Below are positions 1-9,935 of a stretch of DNA of 64,000 nt, in pieces (positions within the stretch are counted from its first letter, which is position 1; each line of letters opens with the position of its first letter). The notes under the pieces were generated by a model. The model did no database searches. It was not told the DNA's origin and was given only the letters and a program-made list of their open reading frames with translations. The translations under genes were made by a program, and so were the position numbers. Origin of the DNA: Climacium dendroides (taxonomy: Eukaryota > Streptophyta > Bryopsida > Hypnales > Climaciaceae); NCBI GenBank assembly GCA_950106755.1, contig OX467082.1, positions 9,610,001-9,674,000 on the forward strand, read 5' to 3'.

Positions 1-229
1 TCTATGAATTTATCACGTTTTTGTCATGTCAATCTTGATGAATTTTTTGGGATATTCACGGTGACATGTTTGATGTAGGGAAAAACATATCACCACATTT
101 TTCAACTTGTCCAAAAAAATATGGGTTTCTTATAGTAATTGTACAAATGTATAGAAAGACATGTAGAAGCACTTAGGGATTAAGCCATACCTAGTCTTAA
201 GGTTCAGTTTTAAATCACCATATTTCTAC

Positions 230-470
230 TAGTGAAGCCTCCTAATGAATTTGGTTGCTCCCTGAGCTACAAACAACATTGTATATTCAATACTTCCAAG
301 TTGCTCAACTTTCCAAAAGATTTGGGTAAACTTTGAATTCCATTGTAAGTGAAATCTAAGTTTTTGAAAGTGTAGAGGCCTCCAAATAAATGCCACAATC
401 TCGTAAATTAAGCACTTCTAAGTTGCTTAGCTTTCCAAAACATTTGGCTAGATTTTGAACTTTACTTTTA
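230..470 (-). pseudogene. Decayed LRR remnant, distal part
   Basis: The minus strand still shows the TNL-A repeat spelling: reversed forms of LGKLSNLEVLN and of the SFGGLQNL segment can be followed. Several frame breaks and substitutions mean no open frame survives. It stops abruptly next to the TIR element that starts at 471 and continues in register beyond that element near 1201. It is the oldest, most decayed end of the TNL-A LRR array. Confidence 0.6.
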
Positions 471-1200
471 GGGTGATTGCAAGAAAGACCAATATTATTT
501 TGCACTACATATAGAGTGACAAAGTTGTCATCCACTATAACTCGTGAAAGATGAATTAGATGAACTTGAAATTTGTATTGGAGATGGCTAACTTAATTGC
601 AATCACATCCTTTATTTTTTCAAAATCTTTCAAAATCATTTTATATTTACAAGTCAATTTTATTAATTTGTCACACTATGAGGTTTAGGGGTTTCAGTGT
701 TGGGAAGTATCCAAAAGTAATGATCTGGAATTGAAATTTTTGTAGTCTATTTCCATTGTAAGTGGGCATATACCTACTAAGGGGCATCTAAAATACACTA
801 TTTTATGTCTTCTATGTTTGTGCAAATAGGGCTCCCTTGCGTGCACACTTTTGAACATTGAGGATGGTTTTGACTTCATTTTTTTTAGTGAAATGTGATC
901 ACTATCAAGTCTTAATAAATTAGGAACTTTTAGATGTTGTTTTTTGTGATTTTCTATTTATTATTAATTTGTATCTTATTGTGTATATTTTCTATAAAAA
1001 AAAATTCCACGTAATATCATTTCAATTATTACAAATAGTTTATAGTACTTGCACAAATACTTTTAGTCCTTGATTTTTCCAACCAATGGCTAAGGTTATT
1101 CTTCTACAAAGCATTTATAAATACTATTCATAGTATTGGCTAGCAAAATCTTTGTTTTTGCCAAAACACTACAAAAAAATGGCTAGTTTTTCTTGCAACT
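471..1200. mobile_element. TIR element, GGGTGATTGCAAG family, inserted in LRR relic
   Basis: The left end begins GGGTGATTGCAAGAAAG, the same terminus as the 737-bp element at 6763-7499. The LRR spelling breaks at about 470 (after a remnant of 'gattccactt') and resumes at about 1201 (with 'ccttcctccaagattcaa'), exactly where the intact repeats read straight through. That places an insertion of about 730 bp between them. The right end (tttcttgcaactgcc near 1187-1201) is a degraded inverted match. No open reading frame of note lies inside, so it is non-autonomous. The right boundary is uncertain by some 10 bp and I see no clean target duplication. Confidence 0.55.
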
Positions 1201-1920
1201 GCCTTCCTCCAAGATTCAATTGTTGTAGATCTTGAAGGCATTCATTAGTAGCTTCTTTAGTTTGCAACAACCCTATAGATTCAATACTTCTAAACTTCAA
1301 TGCTTGTTTGCTCAATTTTCCAAAACATTTAGAATAATTTAGGATTCCATTTCCTTTGGGAAGAACTATAAAACTTCTAGGTGTACCTCAATATTGCCTA
1401 ATAATACACTTTCTAATAAATGGAGATCTTGAATCGTAAAGCATTTCTACACATCTAGTTTTAATAGTTTCAAGAGCTATCTAAAAGACCTAGTCAAACT
1501 TTTTAAAGTTGTGGTACCATAAAGATTTAGGTTTATTAACTTGCCTAATTTTTAGAATGACTTATGTAAATTCTTGATAGTACACTCAAATACAATTAAA
1601 TCACTAAGATTTGAGAGTCCCCCACCAAACTTTGGCATATTCTAGATTGTACATGATTGAAGATTAAAATTTCGAAGACTTCAAAGATTCCAAAAAGATT
1701 CAAATAAATTTTGAATTCTACTTTCTTGAAGATCCAAAATTCCAAATGGTTCACATTTTGGAAGCCTCTAAATAAATCTTATAGTTCCATAAGCTCACCA
1801 CAATAGAATAGATTCAACACTTCCAAATTCAGTTTTCCAAAATATTTGTATAAACTTTGGATTCACCTTCCTTTAAGATACAAGCTCTTCTAACTTTGGA
1901 GGTCACCAACAAATTTGGTA
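1201..1920 (-). pseudogene. Decayed LRR remnant, proximal part
   Basis: The minus strand carries recognisable but frame-broken repeats of the TNL-A type, for example reversed forms of 'caacacttccaaattgctcaactttccaaaagat' with many changes. Similarity to the repeat consensus rises towards 1900, where the open LRR array of TNL-A begins. It is the 3' continuation of that array, decayed further. Confidence 0.55.
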
Positions 1921-1923
1921 GCT

Positions 1924-4750
1924 CTACGAGCTCACTACAATTTGAAGATTCAACACTTCCAAATTGCTCAATTTTCTAAAAGATTTTGGTAAACTTTGGA
2001 TTCCACTTCCTTCAAAATTCAATTGATTCAAATTTTGGAGGCGTCCAAATGAATTTGGTAGATTCTTGAGTTCTTTACAAGACCATAGATTCAACACTTC
2101 CAAATTGCTCAACTTTCCAAAAGATTCAGATAAACTTTGGATTCCACTTCCTTCGAGATACAAGCTTTTCAAATTTTGGAGGTCTCCAAATGAATTCGGT
2201 ACATTCTTTAGCTTTCTACAAGACCATAGATTCAACACTTCCAAATTGCTTAACTTTCCAAAAGATTTAGATAGATAGTCGATTCTACTTTTTCCAAGAT
2301 TCAAATAATTCAAATTTTAGAGGCCTTCAAACAAATTTGGTAGCTCCACAAGCTCATCACAATACTGTAAATTTAGCACTTCCAACTTGCTCAATATTCC
2401 AAAAGATTTGGATAAATTTTGGATTCCACTTTTTCCAAGATCTAAATGATTCAAGTTTTGGAGGCCTCCAAATGAATCTGGTAGCTCCACAAGCTCACTA
2501 CAATACAATAAATTCAACACTTCTAAATTGCTCAAATTTCCAAAAGATCTGGGCAAACTTTGGATTCTACTTCCTTCAAGATCCAAACTTTTCAAATTTC
2601 GGAGGTCTCCAAATGAATCTGGTAATTCCATGAGCTTACTACAATATCGTAGATTGTATACTTCTAAGTTGTTCAACTTTTTGAAAAATCTAGGTAAACT
2701 TTGGATTCCATTGTAAGTAAAATTCAAGTTTTTCAAATTTTGGAGGCCTCCAAATGAATTTGGTAGATCTACAAGCTTGCTACAATCTCGCAAATTGAGC
2801 ACTTCCAAATTGTTCAACTTTCCAAAAGATTCAGGTAAACTTTGGACTCCACTTCCTTCAAGATTTAATTGCTTCAAATTTTGGAGGCATCCAAATGAAT
2901 CTGGTAGCTTCACAAGCTTACTATAATATTGTAGATTCAACTCTTCCAAGTTGCTCAACTTTTCAAAAGAGTCGGGTAAACTTTGGATTCAACAATAAGT
3001 AAAATCAAAGTTTTTGAAATGTTGCAAACCTCCAAACGAATTTGGTAGCACCACAAGCTCACTACATTATAATAAATTCAACACTTCCAAGTTGCATAAG
3101 CTTCCAAAAGATTCAGGTAAACTTTGGACTCCACTTCCTTCAAGATTTAATTGCTTCAAATTTTGGAGGCATCCAAATGAATCTAGTAGCTTCACAAGCT
3201 TACTACAATATTGTAGATTCAACTCTTCTAAGTTGTTCAACTTTCCAAAAGAATCGGGTAAACTTTGGATTCAACAATAAGTAAAATCAAAGTTTTTGAA
3301 ATGTTGCAAACCTCCAAACGAATTTGGTAGCACCACAAGCTCACTACAATATAATAAATTCAACACTTCCAAGTTGCACAAGCTTCCAAAAGAGTCGGGT
3401 AAACATTGGATTCTACTTCCTTCAAGTTTCAATTGCTTCAAATTTTAGAGGCATCCAAATGAATTTGATAAATTCTTGAGTTTCTTACAAGACTATAGAT
3501 TCAACACTTCCAAACTGCTCAACTTTCCAAAAGATTTTGGTAAACTTTGGATTCTACTTTTCCTAAGATCTAGGTGCTTCAACTTTTGGAGGTCACCAAT
3601 TGAATCTGGTAGCTCCAAAAGCTCATCACAATATTGTAAATCCAAGACTTCCAACTTGCTCAATATTCCAAAAGATTTGGGTAAATTTTGAATTCCACTT
3701 TTTCCAAGATTGAAGTGATTCAAATTTTGGAGGCCTCCAATAGAATCTGGTAGCTCTACAAGCTCACTACAATTCCATAAATTCAACACCTCCAAGTTGT
3801 TCAAACTTCCAAAAGATTTGGGTAAAGTTTGGATTCCACTTTGTTCAAAATACAAACTTTTCAAATTTTGGAGACTTCCAAACGAATCTGGGAGCTTCTT
3901 GAGCTTGCGACAAAATTGGAGATCCAAGACTTTTAACTTCCTCAAATTTCCAAAAGATTCAGACAATCTGTCCATCAAACCATCTACCCAAAATAGTATC
4001 ACCAATTCATTGTTCACAAGTGCCTCTGGAAAATGTCTCAAGGGTGAATCAAGGATCTTAAAGTAATCAAGCCAATGCAAATTTTTTGGAAGTGACGACA
4101 TTAAAAACAAGCCACCCTTGCATTTGAAAATACGCAATTTTTTCATGACACAAAGGTCAACTTGAATTCCATGTCTCCATAGAAGGACCAAAGTTTGAAG
4201 AGAATCTCGTAGTGGCTTTACAAACACATTCCCCTCAAAATCAATTCAACTTAAAAGTTACAATAAACAAATGATTATTGGGTCAAACTAGATCTATAAT
4301 GCATGCTTTAATTACTAAAATTAGAAGGCCACATACACAACAAATTTTAGATCCTCAAGCAATCAAACTATGTGAACATTCTCCCTATATTCTATTTAAC
4401 TTTTCTCACTAATTGGTCTCAATAAAAGTTGCATAATAATACTCAATATTAAAAAGATTCACCAAATAAAAGATCAATGGTTACCAAACATACCTCGTTC
4501 TCGTTCAAAAATGCTAAAGATTCAAAATCCCACAAGCGTTTGCAAATACCCACATTTGTTCTTTCTAGATTGGAAATGGCACGGCCCATGTCTCTCAAAT
4601 GGTCATGCATACCAAAAGTACCATCTTCATCCACTCTAATCAAGGCCTTCTCCACAAGGCTTCACACACTCAATGTTGCAGACCAACCTTGGGATCTCCA
4701 AATAAGTTTAGCCATTTCCACAAATGCTCCCAATAGTGCACATGTTTGAC
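1924..4750 (-). pseudogene. TNL-A: 5'-truncated TIR-NBS-LRR pseudogene (end of NB-ARC plus LRR)
   Basis: TNL proteins are intracellular immune receptors; only the back half of one is left. The first visible exon (4494 to about 4750) encodes the RNBS-D-like CALLGAFVEMAKLIWRSQGW and the MHD region (MHDHLRDMG), followed by a GTATGT donor. The LRR exon starts at 4215 after an AG acceptor, giving an intron of 4216-4493. About 30 LRRs of 23-24 residues, pattern LPxSFGxLxxLxxLNL, run in one uninterrupted frame down to 1924, broken only by nonsense codons at 3493 (TAG), 3445 (TAA), 3271 and 2989 (TGA) and 2317 (TAA). Another TGA lies at 4662 in the NB exon. The TIR domain, P-loop and Walker B are absent: homology to TNL-B ends near 4755. 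Being in the same orientation about 10 kb from TNL-B, it is a truncated tandem duplicate. Confidence 0.85.
2821..3384 (-). repeat. 282-bp direct tandem duplication within the TNL-A LRR array (2 copies)
   Basis: Copies 2821-3102 and 3103-3384 align over their whole length with few differences. The length is 94 codons, i.e. four LRRs, so the frame is kept. Both copies carry the same TGA at the same place (2989 and 3271). Confidence 0.85.
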
Positions 4751-5286
4751 ATCCCAGAGTAAGAAAAATAGACATATCCTTTGATAGTAAGATATTCACA
4801 CTAAAGTAAATATCTTATAGCATCAGAGATGTTGTACTTTTTGTACCATCATAAGGCTCCAATAGGACTCTGGTAATAAATTGGTTTATTACATCTAAGC
4901 ATCCCTCTAGAGAGTCCAAAATTTCTCTAATGCAAACAAAGAAATGGAGAACCCAAATGCCCATTGGACCAATCCCCCATTACGACTTTCTGACCAGTAT
5001 GTTTTTTTCACGTACATGTTGATTCCATTGGCATCTTTACTATGTGCCACATTCAATTAAAATATTGTTTGCATTCACTAGTTCGTTGATATAGCTTTCA
5101 TCACATTTGATATTACTCATTCGTGCAGCTCATGCATGTGAGGATCGACTAGTTTCAGGTATCTTTTGTTTGAATATTCTTCAACTAAAACGGAACAAAA
5201 ATACAAGATAAATAAGTACGAGAGGTAATGGAATTGCTTACCTGCTTAGTAAGATCTTCGTTTGTAGATGACGTGGGAGGACTGAA
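4751..5286. other. Intergenic stretch, no gene recognised
   Basis: TNL homology stops near 4755. The rest is low-complexity AT-rich plant DNA with no open frame, RNA gene or terminal repeat that I can support. Confidence 0.4.
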
Positions 5287-5775
5287 GTCGCTGCAATGTT
5301 GTCTAGTGTTCTAGCGCATGCAATGACTGTAATTCAAGATGCCGTTGTGCTCCTGAACCCCTGCTTGTTGCAGCTCCCCGGACAGGAAGTCATTGACATT
5401 GATGACTTGTCCCCTTCCACCTAGCAATTCTCAGAGTTCCAAGCTAGCTTTGACGTGCTAGCTTGGTGACTGTCTGCAGTCGCCAAACTCAAATCGTTAG
5501 CCCTCCCACTTTGTAGAGTGGAGACAATCAATTAATTACCACTTCCTTGACGTCTGCTGGCTTCCTACTAATGTCAAACTGCTTGCTTCTCCCTATCGGT
5601 TTGATCGTATTGCCAATGGTACTCAGTTGGTTGTGCTGTCAAATGTGGGGAATACTTGAGGGACTGAATTGTATCTACATTCTTGTTGTGATCATGAATA
5701 CAAACGCCAACAAAAAGAGGACATTATTTTCTTTCCTCCATTTTTTTTTCAATTTTGTGAAGAGTGGTGTTGGAT
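5287..5775 (+). pseudogene. Unrecognised gene-like fragment with stops
   Basis: Base composition here is more gene-like than its surroundings. One plus-strand frame reads AAMLSSVLAHAMTVIQDAVV, then QLPGQEVIDIDDLSPS, with stops after these parts. A shifted frame then reads LDVCWLPTNVKLLASPYRFD and GTQLVVLSNVGNT before another stop. The segments look like degenerated coding sequence interrupted by nonsense codons and a frameshift. I do not recognise the family. It could equally be chance. Confidence 0.25.
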
Positions 5776-6252
5776 GATGTCATGACTTCTTTTTTTCCCC
5801 GCAGTTCATTAGTAATCCATGGAGTTAGTTAGGGTATGGAAAATGTGGACATTCAATTTTTTATAGTCGTCATGCTTTGTAGCGATTAGTGCAAATCGAC
5901 GTTGTGGGCACTACATTGATGTGAAGCACCATAGATCTAAGCCATTTTCAATTTGTTGTCATACAAGTCGTGCTCCAATTGTTGCATTCAGAGATGTTAT
6001 TTTCAGTTTTGTAAATGAGAAAGAGAAAATGGAGGCGACAACTGTGTAATGATTTTGAAGTACGACAACTACATTCATGAAAACTAATGTTGTATTGCAA
6101 TTTGTTCACAAAATTTCCCGTCATATTATGGGATTATCTTGAATTCGGTGCGCTTCAGTTCATCCTTCCTAATAGTAGGCCAACGCTCTCATGGAACAAG
6201 GTTCCCTCCACAAACTCTGAACAAAATTTGTACAATTATCATGAAGACAAAT
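5776..6252. other. Intergenic stretch, no gene recognised
   Basis: I see no coding region or structured element in this stretch up to the CACTA-like element at 6253. Confidence 0.4.
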
Positions 6253-6577
6253 CACTACTGCAGAAAGTAGTGATTGCAACACCATTACAACACATTAGCA
6301 ATGGTTTTGTAATGGATTCATGTGTAACGGAACTTAGTTTGCAATGCTTTTGCAATGCACTAAAAAATAATGCATTGCTAACTTGTAATAAAAAATCTGT
6401 AAAAGTCTTGGACAAAGAATCCATGCTATTGTATTCCAAAACTGTTGCAAGTTCAAAAGCATTACAAATATTGTGAAATAATCTAATAAAAACCATTGCA
6501 AACTTATTCAAATCAAGATTTTGGGCATTACAAAACCATTCTAGAAACTGTTACAAACTATACATTTTGTAGTAGTC
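6253..6577. mobile_element. Non-autonomous CACTA-like element (325 bp)
   Basis: The left terminus is CACTACTGCAGAAAGTAG. The reverse complement of the right terminus is GACTACTACAAAATGTAT, identical at 13 of 18 positions. CACTACNNCA-type termini and a 3-bp target duplication are typical of the CACTA (En/Spm) superfamily. The flanking triplets are AAT at 6250-6252 and AAT at 6578-6580. The interior repeats CATTGCAA/TTGCAATG motifs in both orientations. It contains no transposase gene, although a 129-codon chance frame crosses it. Confidence 0.6.
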
Positions 6578-6762
6578 AATCTACTGGCATCAGTAGTAAA
6601 ATGGGAACCCATTTTGCAGTGATCTCCAAAGCCTCCCTTGAACTCCGGCCCTCCACGTTTGGGCAAGATCACTAAATTTCAAGTACAATGTAAATGGATG
6701 TGCCCTTGCTACCCTTCGAAAAAACAAAACAACTTCTCTTGGAATAACTTTTTCTCTATGAA

Positions 6763-7499
6763 GGGTGATTGCAAGAAACACTTGTACTATTTTCTGTCAC
6801 ACGTTGCGGACTGAGTTGTTTTTTGGCCATAACTTTTGTGTTTTAACTCCAAATTACTTAAGATTTACAAAGAAGGTACTCATGACTATCCTACAACTTT
6901 CTTGATTTTTTTTGGTAATTTTCAAAAATAATTTACTATCCAAAAATAAGTCCGAAATAAATGTCACATTTGCCAATTTGGAGGTTTTTAGTACTTTTGA
7001 GTACCTTTTTCATATACCCTACATCAAGAAAATTATATGGAGTTCTTCCTTACATATAAATACAACTTTTCACTAAAGGATTTTTAAAAATAATTAATTT
7101 TGTGTGGTGTGGAAGTCCATGAAGAGAGCTTCCTTCTGCTTGCATTTTGAAACATATAAAATATTATTTTTGTAAGTTTTTTGGTGAATGACCATCTTCA
7201 TAAAGTTCTTAAAAATGGCCACTTTTTATTTTTTGTATTTACTTATTTTTACTATTTTTAACTAATTTTTGAATCAAAGGTCCTATTTTCTTGAGATTTG
7301 GCACTTTTCAAGTTCTCCTACTTAGAGAATTTTTCTACACATTTCCTTTGGTGAAAACCTTCTTTTTAGAGGTATATACATAAGTCATATTTTAAAGATT
7401 TTAAAAAAATTAGTTTTCTAATTTTAAAGTACTCCTAAAGATTTCATGAGTACTATTGAAAATTACAACAAATAGTACAAGTGTTTCTTGCAATCACCC
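6763..7499. mobile_element. Non-autonomous TIR element (737 bp, 30-bp perfect TIRs)
   Basis: The ends are perfect inverted repeats of 30 bp, beginning GGGTGATTGCAAGAAACACT. The left copy is at 6763-6792 and its inverse at 7470-7499. The element is bordered on both sides by TGAA (6759-6762 and 7500-7503), which I read as a 4-bp target duplication. No gene is inside. The same left terminus occurs at 471. I cannot assign the superfamily: 4-bp duplications are known for Sola elements, but nothing else here supports that. Confidence 0.8.
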
Positions 7500-7503
7500 T
7501 GAA

Positions 7504-9128
7504 TTGGATAGTTATGTATTAGATAACTGATGAGCCACGCTAGCAGTGAATAGGTTATCATACATAACCGGTTGTACATTTTTCATTCACAACCTTTGAT
7601 CTTCATAATCCAATGGTGTAGGAAGCTTGTTGAAATGAAAGACGGATATGAGTTGCAACTAGTAATGACAATGGTGATAGGTTGCCAATGGAAGAGTGAC
7701 ACATTAGCATTGAAAAGTCAACAATCGGTTATGAAAGAATTTGCCCTTACTAGAAAGATACTCCTTGATTATTCATACTTAGAAAATTGTGTGACAATAT
7801 CCATTATTTGCCAAGTACTAGCTTGTCAAAAACCAAAAACGCTATATTATCAAAGGAATAGGTTAATTAGGGCTTTAAGGGTTAAAGGTACTAAAATTAG
7901 AATTTTTAACCTCATTTAATCAAACTTTTTAAAACACTCTGAACTAATTTAATGTGGAAAATCAAGTTAGCTTTCATCTACAAAAAATTTCTTTTGAGAT
8001 TTTGAGCCTCCAATTAAAAGTTATGGACAAATATTAGGAAGGAAGTTGAAAAGAACATTTTCTTTTACATTTTCAAACATTCCCTTTGAATTTTGTGCAT
8101 AATTTTTTTTTGCAAGCTTATAATTACAAATAGATTTTTGAAGATGAACTTAGATTTACTTTCCAACATTTTTTGAGTTCATATTTTTTTAAATGTTATT
8201 TTATTATGCTAGAATGAGGTTTGAAATTCTACTTTGAACACTATTGATTACTTTTTAACAATAGCGGTCAAACTCTCATCTTCAAATTATTCCACACTCT
8301 TTGAGGGTTTGTGATGGATAATGAATTTATTATGAAACAACCTCTCCGTTCTTCATTCCTATTAAATGGTGTTTCCACCAAAAAAATTCTTGATGGTACA
8401 TAAGTTAGTCTTTGGACTTCACTTTGAATTTTCTTATCAACATTGTACACTATTTTTTCCACAACTTGTTCATTTGATTCTTGCTAAATTTGGCACAAAA
8501 GAAACCTTGAAATAGACATATTTCCATTGATTTTGGCAATTGGAGCTCTCAAATTTTAGGAATTTCGGCAATTATCATTATTATTTTCAAAAATTACAAT
8601 ATCTTTAAAAATCAACTAATTTTTGCCAAAAAGTACTAACATCACTTTCACCACCAAAGTATTGGAATCCCATGTGGAGTGTTAAGAGGTGAAACAACCC
8701 CATGTTGGATATATAAATTAGGATTAGTAGGAACTCAAGTACTCAACTGCTCATAATTAAGTCAAAAGAAGGAATTGTGTTCAAAGTAGAATTTTAGAAC
8801 CCATTCAAGCAATGCAAAATATTTTTTTCATAAAACTTTGAATTACAATTAATGTCAAAAAACAAGATAAATTTCATCTCTAAAAACTTGTTTAAGATTT
8901 CAAACCTCTAATTAAAAATTTTAGATAGAATTCAAAGAAAGGTTGGAAGGGACATTTTCATTGATATTCTAAAACATCCATTAGGAAAAAAATGAGCCCT
9001 CAAAAAGGTAGCTTCACAATGAAAGTTCCTTTTAATGGAACTCACAAACCCTTTGAAGGACAATGGCCATTGTTCATCATCAATGATGAATAGTGTTTGC
9101 ATTAAAAGAAATATTAAAGAAAATTACT
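7504..9128. other. Intergenic AT-rich stretch
   Basis: The open frames here are short and lack any recognisable domain (for example a 115-codon frame at 7572-7919). I see no RNA gene, terminal repeats or tandem array. Confidence 0.4.
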
Positions 9129-9686
9129 TCCTCCATCCCATAATGATCTTCTTGTTGACGTTAATTTTTTGTCCCAAAATAATCTTCTTGTTACACTTTG
9201 TGACGTTGGAATATGTCAAATTTGGCTTTGGGGGACTAACAAAACAACTTTGAGTAGAAGTTCCCTCTCCATCCATACAACTATAATCAAAAGACAAATG
9301 AAATGATTGTAAGAATCAATCATCATTGCTTGTTTTTATTTTTTGCATCCCTTTGAGTATTTTTGAATTGAAGGAGATGAAGCTTTGGGAGGCAAAACAA
9401 AGGTTCAAATATAGTCTTGGGCACATACTAAATGCCCATCAAATGAAGACCTCACACTCAACAATTAAATGTCCACTGGTATTCTTTAAAAATGCCCCCA
9501 AAATTCCACTTTTCAATACTCCACAACTACATTTGAAAAGGGCTTTGGAGCTTCAAGTTTTTTGGATGCCAAGAATGCACCATATTCTATTAAAGTGCAA
9601 AATAAGTCCTTAAAATGTTATTTTTAGCCTTAATCTAGAACATTTTATCCAATATGAAGATCATTTTGGGATACAAGCAGGGTTGT
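9129..9686. mobile_element. Stowaway/mariner-like MITE, degenerate
   Basis: The left end reads CTTCCTCCATCCCATAATGA after TA. The reverse complement of the right end reads CTGCTTGTATCCCAAAATGA followed by TCTTC. CTCC-TCC-TCCCA termini at a TA dinucleotide are typical of Stowaway MITEs of Tc1/mariner origin. Just inside the left end a second TCCCAAAATAATCTTCTTGTT-like copy follows, so the terminus is partly duplicated. No transposase is visible. The right boundary overlaps the next element, so its end is approximate. Confidence 0.45.
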
Positions 9687-9935
9687 CATAACATGCGAAC
9701 TGGATTGGACGGGTGAACCGGACTGGACGGATGGTTTGAACGGCTTTAATTTTGAGAGTTTTGCACCTTGACAATCCCGTCCATGCCCTGACGATCCCGT
9801 CCACGCCCTAACGATCCTGTCCACACCCCGACTACAGTGTCCACGCCCTGTTGGGCGAATCGGACGGGCAAATTGAACAGACGGGCAAACTGGACGGATG
9901 GGCGAACCGGACGTCCGCTCACTATGAAAACCCTA
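9683..9935. mobile_element. Short GC-rich insert with imperfect terminal inverted repeats
   Basis: The element is much richer in GC than its surroundings. The left end is AGGGTTGTCATAACATGCGA. The reverse complement of the right end is AGGGTTTTCATAGTGAGCGG, a clear imperfect TIR. Inside, GACGATCCCGTCCACGCCCT-like units recur about four times, flanked by inverted GGACGGATGG/GAACCGGACG stretches. No coding frame is present. I do not recognise the family; similar termini appear near 23,103. Confidence 0.5.

Noticed and set aside
2066..4066. Plus-strand open frames rich in NFPKD and KLWIPL across the LRR arrays
   Set aside because: They are antisense shadows of the repetitive LRR codons and repeat with the same period.
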